A stretch of DNA of 5,599 nucleotides from an uncultured Pirellulaceae bacterium. GTDB lineage: Bacteria; Planctomycetota; Planctomycetia; Pirellulales; Pirellulaceae. Below, in pieces: positions 1 to 5,599 of this stretch. The stretch lies in the NCBI GenBank assembly GCA_934255105.1, contig CAKQNH010000379.1:1-5599 (forward strand), in the 5' to 3' direction. Made by a program: the position numbers and the translations under genes. The notes beneath the pieces are model-generated. The model ran no database searches. It was not told where the DNA came from and saw nothing but the letters and a program-made list of their open reading frames with translations. Within the stretch, counting starts at the first letter, position 1; every line of letters begins with the position of its first letter.

Positions 1-54
1 ACGTAAAGGTGTGAAGTGTTCCGTAAACTTGGCAGGACAGCAAACGCAGGGATC

Positions 55-84
55 ATTATAGGTTAAGGCGGGTTGGGTAAACAA
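55..84 (-). promoter_or_regulatory. possible leftward sigma-70-type promoter
   Basis: On the minus strand a perfect TATAAT lies at 60-55, with TTGTTT at 84-79 upstream and an 18-base spacer. The -35 box matches the consensus at only three of six positions. It would drive transcription leftward out of the window, consistent with an unseen minus-strand gene beyond position 1. No start codon with a ribosome binding site is visible between the box and the edge. The promoter is inferred from sequence match alone. Confidence 0.3.
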
Positions 85-139
85 GTTGCCCGAGAGGGAA
101 TTTAGCACCAGTCCAAAAATAACAGCCGCAGGGTTCTTT

Positions 140-163
140 CTCGCCCGCTCGCCCGCTCGCCCG
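140..163. repeat. three tandem CTCGCCCG octamers
   Basis: Three exact head-to-tail copies of CTCGCCCG occupy 140-147, 148-155 and 156-163. A C-run at 164-168 and another CCC at 172-174 follow directly. The array lies about 40 bases past the stop codon of the Tet-like transporter, in its 3' untranslated region. Read on the minus strand it is a series of GGG runs (see findings). Short arrays like this can change copy number by slippage. Confidence 0.8.
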
Positions 164-170
164 CCCCCAT

Positions 171-201
171 GCCCGCTTGCCGGGCTGGAGCGCAAGTTTT
201 T
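171..201 (+). terminator. weak hairpin region, possible plus-strand terminator
   Basis: CTTGC at 176-180 can pair with GCAAG at 192-196 and is followed directly by TTTTT at 197-201, which has the layout of a factor-independent terminator for rightward transcription. The stem is only five base pairs with an 11-base loop. A competing five-pair hairpin, GCCCG/CGGGC at 171-175 and 181-185, overlaps it. No plus-strand gene upstream is visible, so any target would start outside the window. For the leftward transporter transcript there is a hairpin but no following U-tract. Confidence 0.22.
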
Positions 202-204
202 CAG

Positions 205-1641
205 CTAGATAACTACATCGTCGTGCGCTGGGTCCACGCGCCCCACCTTTTTCAAGATCACTAGCGCTACTCCGATGGCCAGCACATGTAGAGCGGTAGC
301 CAGTAGAAACGGGGCGCCCGGAATGTGGACCGGCGCGGCGGGGTTGATAGCGGCTGAAAAGACAGCGGTGAAGATCAGCGGTCCCACCATGCCGGCAATG
401 CCCATCAGCGAACTGTTGGCCCCCTGCAATTGGCCCTGCTCTCGCGGGCTGACGCGGCGCGTCATCAGGCCTTGAATCGCCGGGTTGAAGAAGCCGACCA
501 ATGAGAACACGGGAATGGCCGCCCAGAACATCCAACCCGTAGTGGCCAGGCCGTAAATTGAATAGCCCAGCCCACCGAAAATCAAAGCGATAAACAGCAT
601 GCGACGCTCGCCCAGCAGGGGTGCCGTGCGGCGCACGACGAAGCCCTGCATGAACACACCAAAGATGCCCACCACCATCAGCGTGGTACCCACTTTCTCG
701 GGCCCCCAATTGTAGCGATAGCCCGCATACAGCACGAATACGCTCTGCAACACTTGATGGGCCAATTGGTATATCAGCAGCACGCTAGCTAGGCCCAACA
801 GTTCGGGGTGCGAACGCAGTAGCTTCAAAGCGCCGATCGGACTGGCGCGTCGCCAGGTGAATTTCGAACGATTATGTTCTGCCAGCGATTCGGGCAAGAC
901 AAAGTAGCCGTAGGCCGCGTTGATCAACGTCAGTCCACCGGCGACCCAGAAGGGGAGTCGCAACCAAGTTTCGCCCAGCAGGCCCCCTAGGCCTGGGCCG
1001 AAGACAAAGCCGATCCCCCACGCGGCACCGAACAAACCATAGCTGGCCGCACGCTTTTCCGGTGGCGTCACATCCGCGATGTAGGCACCGGCCGTGGCGA
1101 AGCTGGCTGCGGTGATACCTGAAAGTATGCGGCCAATGAACAGCCATAGTAGATTTGGGGCCAGCGCCATCAAGATATAGTCCAGCCCCAGGCCGACACA
1201 GGAGATTAGTATGACTCGCCGCCGCCCGAAGCGATCGGACAACGCGCCCAGAATGGGTGAGAAGATGAACTGCATCAAGGCCCACACGGCCCCAAACAGA
1301 CCGTAGTAGAAGGAAGCCCGGCCAGTTATCCGGTCCAGCGGCACGTCTAGCATGTGTTCGCGCTGCGAGTCCGAGAGTTGGGCAAACTCCGTCTGTAGGG
1401 CTTGGCTGGCGCTGGCGCGATCTGAGGACTGGCGAATCGTTTCGATGACCTCCGAAGCGATCTCCACGGGGACGCGTTCGGAACGATGCCCTGCCGAAAC
1501 CATGTAGGATCCCAAATAGCTGTTGAGGACCATCCCTTCAATCAACTTCGGGGCTACGGGAATAGTGACTCCCAGCGAAAGCACATCGAGCACGACGGTG
1601 ACGAAGATAAAGGCGATAGCCGCGCGTCGTGGTCCGCTCAT
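205..1641 (-). CDS. TetA-like major facilitator superfamily (MFS) transporter
   Basis: This is a 478-residue inner-membrane protein of the drug:H+ antiporter (DHA1) branch, closest in layout to TetA tetracycline exporters. TM1 (about 8-35) has an Asp at 19. MFS motif A is [11 protein letters not shown] at 132-142, LDYILMA at 153-159 carries the second Tet-type Asp (154), [10 protein letters not shown] at 171-180 is motif B, and [10 protein letters not shown] at 211-220 is motif C. The C-terminal half keeps GLMTRR (391-396) and the Tet-type QGQLQG (402-407). Two departures stand out. A hydrophilic stretch of about 65-70 residues (about 38-106) separates TM1 from TM2, where TetA has a short loop. 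Gly328 stands where TetA(A)/(B) have the essential TM8 histidine, judged against remembered sequences. The ATG start overlaps the purC stop as ATGA, implying translational coupling; no clear Shine-Dalgarno is seen. The fold is secure, but the substrate is unknown and tetracycline export should not be assumed. Confidence 0.92.
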   Translation of the reverse strand: MSGPRRAAIAFIFVTVVLDVLSLGVTIPVAPKLIEGMVLNSYLGSYMVSAGHRSERVPVEIASEVIETIRQSSDRASASQALQTEFAQLSDSQREHMLDVPLDRITGRASFYYGLFGAVWALMQFIFSPILGALSDRFGRRRVILISCVGLGLDYILMALAPNLLWLFIGRILSGITAASFATAGAYIADVTPPEKRAASYGLFGAAWGIGFVFGPGLGGLLGETWLRLPFWVAGGLTLINAAYGYFVLPESLAEHNRSKFTWRRASPIGALKLLRSHPELLGLASVLLIYQLAHQVLQSVFVLYAGYRYNWGPEKVGTTLMVVGIFGVFMQGFVVRRTAPLLGERRMLFIALIFGGLGYSIYGLATTGWMFWAAIPVFSLVGFFNPAIQGLMTRRVSPREQGQLQGANSSLMGIAGMVGPLIFTAVFSAAINPAAPVHIPGAPFLLATALHVLAIGVALVILKKVGRVDPAHDDVVI

Positions 1642-2537
1642 GCAGGGGCTTTCGAGAGTGTCTGCCCAGTCAGGCGCTCGTAGACTTCAAGGTATTTGCG
1701 CTGGGTGCCCGCGATGACATCCGGCGGCAGTGGCGGCGGCGGGCTATTGCGGTCCCAACTACTGGACATCAACCACTCGCGCACGAACTGCTTGTCGAAC
1801 GATGCCTGCGATTCTCCCGGAGCGTAGGCGTCCAGCGGCCAGAATCGCGAACTATCGGGCGTCAGCACCTCGTCGATCAACAACAATTCGTCCCCATGCC
1901 AACCCCATTCGAATTTGGTATCGGCAATTAGAATACCGTGCGATCTCGCCCACTGCGCCCCCTGGTGATAGACATCTAGGCTGCGCAAGCGGAGTTGTTC
2001 TGCCAGTTCTTGACCGATCTGACCAGCCATGCCTTCGAAGGTCACGTTCATGTCGTGCCCCTGTTCGGCCTTGGTCGTTGGTGTAAATATGGGCTCAGGG
2101 AGCGCGTCGCATTGCTGCAGTCTGGACGGCAGGCGAATCCCGCAAATCTCCCCTGACTGTTGGTACTCACGCCAGCCAGAACCCTCCAGATAGCCGCGCA
2201 CGACACATTCAAAGGGGATGACTTGGGCTTTCTTGGTCAGCATCACGCGACCTTGCAGAGCCTGCCGCTGCTCTGGAGAAACATTGAGTATATCGGGCAG
2301 TTGGGTTGACAATAGATGATGGTTTACTGTTAATTTGTCGAACCAGAACTTGCTTAGCTGGGTTAGCACGATACCTTTGCCGGGAATTCCGCAGGGTAGA
2401 ACCCAATCAAACGCGCTGATACGATCGGTGCTCACGATCAGCAACTGCTCTCCTAGATCGTAAACGTCGCGGACTTTCCCCTGGCGTTTGGGATAGGGGA
2501 GTGACGTGTCGACTAGGCTTGTCTCAAGGTTTAACAA
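1638..2537 (-). CDS. purC: phosphoribosylaminoimidazole-succinocarboxamide synthase (SAICAR synthetase)
   Basis: PurC is a cytoplasmic enzyme that joins aspartate to CAIR using ATP in de novo purine synthesis. Numbered from the TTG start proposed here (299 residues), the N-terminal ATP-binding part shows [10 protein letters not shown] at about 20-29 and STDRISAFD at 36-44. [14 protein letters not shown] (112-125), [16 protein letters not shown] (149-164), IADTKFEWG (204-212) and [14 protein letters not shown] (220-233) follow. This is the longer, yeast ADE1-like form rather than the E. coli-like short form. The usual GHDEN appears as GHDMN, one visible departure. The frame is open to a GTG at 2591 (317 residues), but that start has no ribosome binding site and adds a tail the family lacks. 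TTG at 2537-2535 has GAGG at 2549-2546, eight bases upstream. Its stop overlaps the transporter start by four bases, so the two are probably one operon. No convincing promoter was found. Confidence 0.95.
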   Translation of the reverse strand: MLNLETSLVDTSLPYPKRQGKVRDVYDLGEQLLIVSTDRISAFDWVLPCGIPGKGIVLTQLSKFWFDKLTVNHHLLSTQLPDILNVSPEQRQALQGRVMLTKKAQVIPFECVVRGYLEGSGWREYQQSGEICGIRLPSRLQQCDALPEPIFTPTTKAEQGHDMNVTFEGMAGQIGQELAEQLRLRSLDVYHQGAQWARSHGILIADTKFEWGWHGDELLLIDEVLTPDSSRFWPLDAYAPGESQASFDKQFVREWLMSSSWDRNSPPPPLPPDVIAGTQRKYLEVYERLTGQTLSKAPA

Positions 2538-2545
2538 TTTTACGA

Positions 2546-2549
2546 CCTC
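2546..2549 (-). promoter_or_regulatory. Shine-Dalgarno GAGG that favours the purC TTG start
   Basis: GAGG reads 2549 to 2546 on the minus strand, inside a slightly longer AGAGG, and is eight bases from the TTG codon at 2537-2535. No similar sequence precedes the upstream GTG at 2591. With the TTG start the divergent gap to the rightward gene grows from 32 to 86 bases, which leaves more room for promoters in both directions. Confidence 0.5.
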
Positions 2550-2623
2550 TGTGCGGCCTGAAGTGGAAAGCGATGGTAGCACTGCCCGCACAACATCAAC
2601 GCTGCATTGAAAGCCGATAATGA

Positions 2624-4237
2624 ATGGGTGACCTGCGATTCACGGTTCCCGCCGCACTGGATTTTGATCGGCGCATTTGGGAGACCGCCTACATAACGGG
2701 CATCGAGGGGATACCCTGGCATTGCCAGTCCCACTTCGACGGCAAACAGTTTAGCATCCGACGAGAGATTGACGAGTCTGGCAAGCTGAACATCGTTTGG
2801 CCCACGCGGCAATTTGGCAATATTTGCCTATCGACGACCAGCCTGCGCGTGTCGGAAACCCCATATAATCTACCGGTTGAACTGGCCCGCGGAACCGTCT
2901 GCCGCCTGCGCAATCAGACCGCAGAGTGGCAGCGGGTCGGGCTGCGGCTACCCGACAAGTTCTTTCCATTGTCTGAGGATGCTTTGCTCCAGTTGCTGCA
3001 CGGATTGACCTCCGAAAGCAATTCCGACAAGCAGCTCGAACATGCGCAGCGGTCCGTCGAGCTGGCGATCGAAGCTGCTATGCTGCTGTGCAATACCTTC
3101 GCCGCTCAGTCGCTGGAGGCGCGTCGGCAGAGCGAGGGCCGATTATCGACTCTGCTGGGAGTGGAACTACTCCCCGCCTTGTCGCTGGCTCCCTATCAGG
3201 ATGCACTGCACAAGTCGTTTAACTTAATGTGCATCCCAGCCAGTTTCGGTTGGGTCGAATCGGCTTCTGGAAAACCCGACTACGAACCGTTTGATCAGCA
3301 GATCGAATGGGCTCAGCGGGCCAATAAGAAAATCTGTGTCGGACCATTGGTCAATTTTCGCCCCCAGGGCTTGCCGCAGTGGATGGTCCTGCTCGACGAG
3401 GGGTTTGAGAGCATTTTGCAATCCGCTTGCGAGTTTGCCCAAGCGACCGTCGAGCGCTATCGTGGCCGCGTGCATATCTGGAATGCAGCGGCCGGTTTGA
3501 ATGTGCCCAGTGAAATGGATTGGTCGGACGAACAAGTCCTGCGGATGGCGGTTTCTTTAATTGAAACAGTCCGCCGGGCCGACGATCGCAGCCCAGTCCT
3601 GTTGACTATCGACCAACCCTGGAGCGAATACTTGCGAGATGAAGCCGACGGCATTTCACCGCTGCACTTTGCCGACGCGCTGATTCGAGCCGATCTTGGC
3701 CTGAGCGGACTGGCGCTCGACTTCAACATGGACACCTGGCCGGGCGGCAGCTTCCCGCGCGATCCCATCGAAATCAATCGCCTTGTCGATCGCTGGTCGC
3801 TGCTTGGCTTGCCGCTAATGGTCATCTTGAACAGCCCCACCGACGGACAACCTGCCGGGGCGGACTCCAGTTCGGCACTCCAGGGCAGCCAGCCCAGTCA
3901 GGGTGAGCCCAGCAGCAGTTTTGCCAAAGCTGCATCTGGTGGCTTCTCCAGCGGCGAGGAAGAGGATGGGGGCGACGACCCCACGCGAGATACCGTAGAG
4001 CGACTAGTAGTTGCTGCCGAGCGTGTGTCGGCCTGGCGGACCATCGACGAGAGTACTGGCATTGTCGCCCCCGAGTCCCTTCTGCGTCTGCTATTGTCCA
4101 AGCCCTCGGTCCACGCATTGATCTGGAACAACATGGTCGTTACCGACGGTTCGTCGCGAGGTTTATGGGACGAAACTGGCAAAGCCAAGCCGCTGCTCAG
4201 CAGCATGGCTTCGCTCAGGAAGGTGTTGTTGCACTGA
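2624..4237 (+). CDS. GH10-like (xylanase-fold) protein lacking catalytic glutamates
   Basis: This 537-residue protein has a predicted beta-rich N-terminal domain (about 1-105), a helical linker (about 117-170) and a C-terminal domain that follows glycoside hydrolase family 10 order. [12 protein letters not shown] (199-210) matches the GH10 FN..ENxMKW block. [16 protein letters not shown] (239-254) lies where GHTLVWHxQxPxW is expected. VHIWNAAAG (283-291) lies at the WDVVNE position, and [11 protein letters not shown] (513-523) resembles the GH10 terminal LFDxxYxPKP block. The acid/base Glu is replaced (Gly291), the nucleophile strand reads [10 protein letters not shown] (396-405) with no Glu, and the loop His is gone, so xylanase activity is unlikely. 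Residues about 405-455 are rich in Ser, Gly, Gln and acids and are probably a disordered loop in the barrel. No signal peptide is visible, which suggests a cytoplasmic protein. ATG 2624 directly follows an in-frame TGA; no Shine-Dalgarno is seen. I recall similar planctomycete proteins annotated as GH10 or hypothetical. A carbohydrate-binding or sensing role is only a guess. Confidence 0.88.
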   Translation: MGDLRFTVPAALDFDRRIWETAYITGIEGIPWHCQSHFDGKQFSIRREIDESGKLNIVWPTRQFGNICLSTTSLRVSETPYNLPVELARGTVCRLRNQTAEWQRVGLRLPDKFFPLSEDALLQLLHGLTSESNSDKQLEHAQRSVELAIEAAMLLCNTFAAQSLEARRQSEGRLSTLLGVELLPALSLAPYQDALHKSFNLMCIPASFGWVESASGKPDYEPFDQQIEWAQRANKKICVGPLVNFRPQGLPQWMVLLDEGFESILQSACEFAQATVERYRGRVHIWNAAAGLNVPSEMDWSDEQVLRMAVSLIETVRRADDRSPVLLTIDQPWSEYLRDEADGISPLHFADALIRADLGLSGLALDFNMDTWPGGSFPRDPIEINRLVDRWSLLGLPLMVILNSPTDGQPAGADSSSALQGSQPSQGEPSSSFAKAASGGFSSGEEEDGGDDPTRDTVERLVVAAERVSAWRTIDESTGIVAPESLLRLLLSKPSVHALIWNNMVVTDGSSRGLWDETGKAKPLLSSMASLRKVLLH

Positions 4238-4273
4238 ATCGACAGTCCATTAGTGTCTTGTCGCGATATGCTG

Positions 4274-4279
4274 TATAAT
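4274..4279 (+). promoter_or_regulatory. TATAAT -10 box upstream of the small ATC-started gene
   Basis: A perfect TATAAT lies at 4274-4279, preceded by TG, in the 99-base gap after the GH10-like gene. Transcription would begin near 4286 and leave a leader of about 50 bases before the proposed start at 4337. The best -35 candidate at an acceptable distance is TTAGTG at 4250-4255 (18-base spacer), which is poor. The box implies that the small gene has its own promoter and is not simply read through from the gene before it. Confidence 0.45.
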
Positions 4280-4325
4280 AAACACCACAGCCGACGCTGC
4301 TATTTCTAATTTCACTTCCATAGAC

Positions 4326-4329
4326 GGAG
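4326..4329 (+). promoter_or_regulatory. Shine-Dalgarno GGAG that fixes the ATC start
   Basis: GGAG at 4326-4329 is followed by seven bases and then the ATC codon at 4337. That is ideal spacing for a start at this codon and far too distant for the first in-frame ATG at 4379. No ribosome binding sequence precedes that ATG. Confidence 0.6.
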
Positions 4330-4336
4330 ATTCACC

Positions 4337-4522
4337 ATCGCTAAAAATCAAAATACCTTTGCCAAACGACAACGTGAAATGGACAAGCGATTCAAAGCCC
4401 AGGAGAAGCTCGCCAAACGCGAAGAGCGCAAGAACAATCCCGACCCAGTCGTTGACGCGGCAATAGTAGATGATGATACAAGCGATGCTGACGAGTTACC
4501 CAGCGAGGATTCTGATCGGTAG
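4337..4522 (+). CDS. small charged protein with apparent ATC start codon
   Basis: The frame encodes 61 residues beginning (M)AKNQNTFAKRQREMDKRF and ending in TAG at 4520-4522. The first 33 residues or so are dominated by Lys, Arg, Gln and Glu and should form one charged helix. The last 25 (NPDPVVDAAIVDDDTSDADE and on) are acidic and probably disordered. There is no membrane segment or signal peptide. The front strongly recalls a family of small bacterial proteins beginning MAKSQ.TF.K.EKEKKR, of unknown function and, as I recall, sometimes near cold-shock genes; this is from memory. In that pattern the initiator Met falls exactly on ATC 4337-4339, which also has a well-placed GGAG. The frame is closed by TAA at 4307-4309, with no ATG, GTG or TTG between it and 4337. 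Starting at ATG 4379 would give 47 residues, lose the conserved front and lack a ribosome binding site. It has its own likely promoter and is convergent with the M16 gene. Confidence 0.72.
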   Translation: MAKNQNTFAKRQREMDKRFKAQEKLAKREERKNNPDPVVDAAIVDDDTSDADELPSEDSDR

Positions 4523-4540
4523 CTAATGTGGTTCGTTCAA

Positions 4541-4625
4541 TGTGGCTCGACGCTCCGCGTCGGTATTCCCATTCGTATTTCTCTCTGCAGCCTCCATGGC
4601 CGAAAGTCTTGGCGACTTCCGCGAC
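4541..4625. repeat. intergenic segment with two perfect hairpins, possible dispersed repeat
   Basis: The gap 4523-4680 holds no credible gene. It has CGACGC-TCC-GCGTCG at 4548-4562 (six-pair stem, three-base loop) and AAGTC-TTGGC-GACTT at 4604-4618 (five-pair stem, five-base loop). The first lies 25 bases past the stop of the small gene and could help end its transcript, although no U-tract follows. I have an impression that similar GCTCGACGCTCCGCGTC and GTCTTGGCGACTTCCGC strings recur between genes in Pirellulaceae. That impression is memory, not a search, and within this window each occurs once. Confidence 0.35.
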
Positions 4626-4680
4626 CATTGGAACCTTGCGATCGCAGAAATTCACAGCCTATCCGCTGGTTAGCAAGGTG

Positions 4681-4788
4681 TTAGCTGCTTAACAGCGAAG
4701 CGACTTCCGCTTCGTCGATCTCGACCCGTTTGACTTTATACCCGGCGGCGATGATTTGCCGCACCGCGGATGTAACATCAACTGGTGG
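4681..4788 (-). other. probable out-of-frame C-terminal tail of the M16 peptidase gene
   Basis: After the M16 stop at 4780-4778, the +1 frame on the same strand stays open and ends at TAA 4683-4681. Dropping one C from the CCCC at 4790-4787 turns GGC-CCC-ACC into GGC-CCA-CCA. The protein then continues as PPVDVTSAVRQIIAAGYKVK, RVEIDEAEVASLL and SS, an ordinary-looking amphipathic tail with codon use like the upstream gene. It has no start codon or ribosome binding site of its own, so it reads as a continuation rather than a separate gene. See findings for the possible causes. Confidence 0.6.
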
Positions 4789-5599
4789 GGCCGACGACTT
4801 TTACGGTGGCGCAGGGTTGACGCAGCGTCTGTTCGGCGACCTGCATCATGTCATCGGCTGTGACGGCGGCGTAGCGACTCAAGACCACATCGAGCGGTTC
4901 GTAGTTCTTGCGGTTGAGCCAAGATTGCCCCAGTGCAAATAGTCGATTGCTGGGGCGTTCGTCGGACAGGATCAAACTGCTGGCAATCTTATTGCGGGCT
5001 AGGTCGATCTCTTTTTGAGTTACACCGTCGCGCAGGGTCTGTTCGATAACATTCCGCAGGATCTCTTCATTCTCCTCAGCGTCTTCCGGCGCACAGCATA
5101 GATATCCGACAACGCAGCCACATTCGTCAAAAAACTGTGGCCACAGCGTGGCGGTCTCAGCTCGACCGGTATCGATCAATTCCCAAAATAGCCGACTGCC
5201 TCCTTCATCGGCCAGCACCGAACACAGCATCCGCAGCGCGTAGCGATCGGGTGCATTGCAGTTTACCCCCGGCCATAGCTGGGCGGCGTAATGCTGATGG
5301 GTAGACTCGCGCTCGATCAACAGCTCGCCGCTGCCGTACTTGGGTAGCTGGGGCTGGCGAACCGGTGGACTCGACGGCCAAGCGGCGGTGGCTTCGGCAA
5401 CGTAGTCGACCAATTGCGCAAAGTCGATCCTACCGCTGGCTACCAAGAACATGTTCTCGCGAGTGTAGCGCGCGCGGTGGTATTCCTTCATCTGAGAAGC
5501 GAGCATGTCGGAGACGGTCTCCGACGTGCCCAGCACGCGAGTACTGAGCGGATGGTTGCCGAAGAACATTTCCGTGACGCGTTCAAAGGCACCATAGGG
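4778..5599 (-). CDS. M16 family (insulinase/pitrilysin-like) peptidase, C-terminal part, 5' end beyond window
   Basis: The frame is open through the right edge, so the gene starts outside; 273 codons are visible. M16 zinc peptidases are two-lobed proteins whose HxxEH zinc site lies in the first lobe, here missing, so activity cannot be judged. The visible part starts within PYGAFERVTEMFFGNHPLS, continues with VLGTSETVSDM, and has the family block YHRARYTRENMFLVASGRID that opens the second half. GGSRLFWEL and YLCCAPEDAEENEEIL follow, and then a helical C-terminal region ending VKVVGP. The second-lobe R...Y substrate-anchoring pair of typical M16B enzymes (block SSRLFQEVREKRGLAYS) seems replaced: the aligned run is SRLFWELIDTGRAETA, with Ile and Thr at those places. 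I recall related planctomycete proteins with the same change, so it may mark a subfamily. The last residues (TS then TGA) appear to result from a one-base frameshift; the natural end is probably TAA at 4683-4681. The gene is convergent with the small ATC-started gene. Confidence 0.88.
   Translation of the reverse strand, partial: PYGAFERVTEMFFGNHPLSTRVLGTSETVSDMLASQMKEYHRARYTRENMFLVASGRIDFAQLVDYVAEATAAWPSSPPVRQPQLPKYGSGELLIERESTHQHYAAQLWPGVNCNAPDRYALRMLCSVLADEGGSRLFWELIDTGRAETATLWPQFFDECGCVVGYLCCAPEDAEENEEILRNVIEQTLRDGVTQKEIDLARNKIASSLILSDERPSNRLFALGQSWLNRKNYEPLDVVLSRYAAVTADDMMQVAEQTLRQPCATVKVVGPTS

Noticed and set aside
1..56. Minus-strand frame from ATG 56-54 (MIPAFAVLPSLRN) running off the left edge
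   Set aside because: It directly follows the TATAAT box and has no ribosome binding site, and too little is visible to call a gene.
56..709. 217-codon open frame on the minus strand overlapping the transporter 3' half
   Set aside because: It lies in another frame over a clear MFS gene, has an Arg/Gly/Pro-rich composition typical of GC-rich shadow frames, and shows no motif.
2573..2599. TTGATG and TACCAT on the minus strand as a purC promoter
   Set aside because: Each box matches four of six positions and the spacer is only 15 bases, which is within chance expectation.
2616..2621. GATAAT just before the GH10-like gene as a -10 box
   Set aside because: It ends two bases before the ATG, so transcription would begin inside the gene, and no -35 box is properly spaced.
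4637..4646. Ten-base palindrome TGCGATCGCA
   Set aside because: Occurs once here and has no partner site or neighbouring regulator; likely chance.
4392..4655. 87-codon minus-strand frame beginning MNFCDRKVPMVAEV
   Set aside because: It runs through the hairpin repeat and antisense to the small gene, has low-quality composition and no ribosome binding site. It is probably a translation of the repeat.
4694..4716. Seven-pair inverted repeat CGAAGCG/CGCTTCG as an M16 terminator
   Set aside because: It lies within the probable out-of-frame coding tail and has no U-tract after it on the minus strand.
4776..4778. ATG overlapping the M16 stop (TGATG) as the start of a downstream coupled gene
   Set aside because: That frame gives a short Ser/Arg/Pro-rich peptide; the protein-like reading is in the other frame, which has no start.

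Overview
The window looks like ordinary chromosome of a planctomycete, probably of the Pirellulaceae (Rhodopirellula/Blastopirellula relatives). This is inferred from protein character, not from a search. The clues are a GH10-like protein with a type of N-terminal domain I associate with planctomycetes, an M16 peptidase with planctomycete-like sequence blocks, moderately high GC, sparse Shine-Dalgarno sequences and loosely packed genes. I see no rRNA, tRNA, CRISPR array, insertion sequence or phage gene, and no recognisable defence or biosynthetic system.

Layout from left to right. Positions 1-204 are non-coding. They hold a possible leftward promoter, a GC-rich octamer repeat that forms a G-quadruplex consensus on the minus strand, and a weak hairpin. 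A leftward two-gene unit follows: purC (SAICAR synthetase, purine synthesis), overlapped by 4 bases (ATGA) by a TetA-like major facilitator transporter. The transporter has an unusual 65-70 residue hydrophilic insert between its first two membrane helices and lacks the TM8 histidine of true tetracycline/H+ antiporters. A short divergent gap separates purC from a rightward gene for a 537-residue GH10-like TIM-barrel protein with no visible catalytic glutamates and a disordered Ser/Gly/acidic insert.

A good -10 box then precedes a 61-codon gene for a small protein with a basic front and an acidic tail. Its reading frame and Shine-Dalgarno sequence point to an ATC start codon, so standard gene finders would miss or truncate it. 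Convergent with it, and running off the right edge, is the C-terminal part of an M16 (insulinase/pitrilysin-like) peptidase. Its frame stops at 4778, but about 33 further codons that look like its true tail lie in the +1 frame down to 4681, with a CCCC run at the junction. The gap 4523-4680 holds two small perfect hairpins that may belong to a dispersed intergenic repeat.

Only purC and the transporter look co-transcribed; I see no functional link among the other genes. The most rewarding points are the ATC-started small gene, the frameshifted M16 tail, the catalytically bare GH10-like protein and the modified Tet-like transporter. The first two could also be single-base sequence errors and should be checked together.
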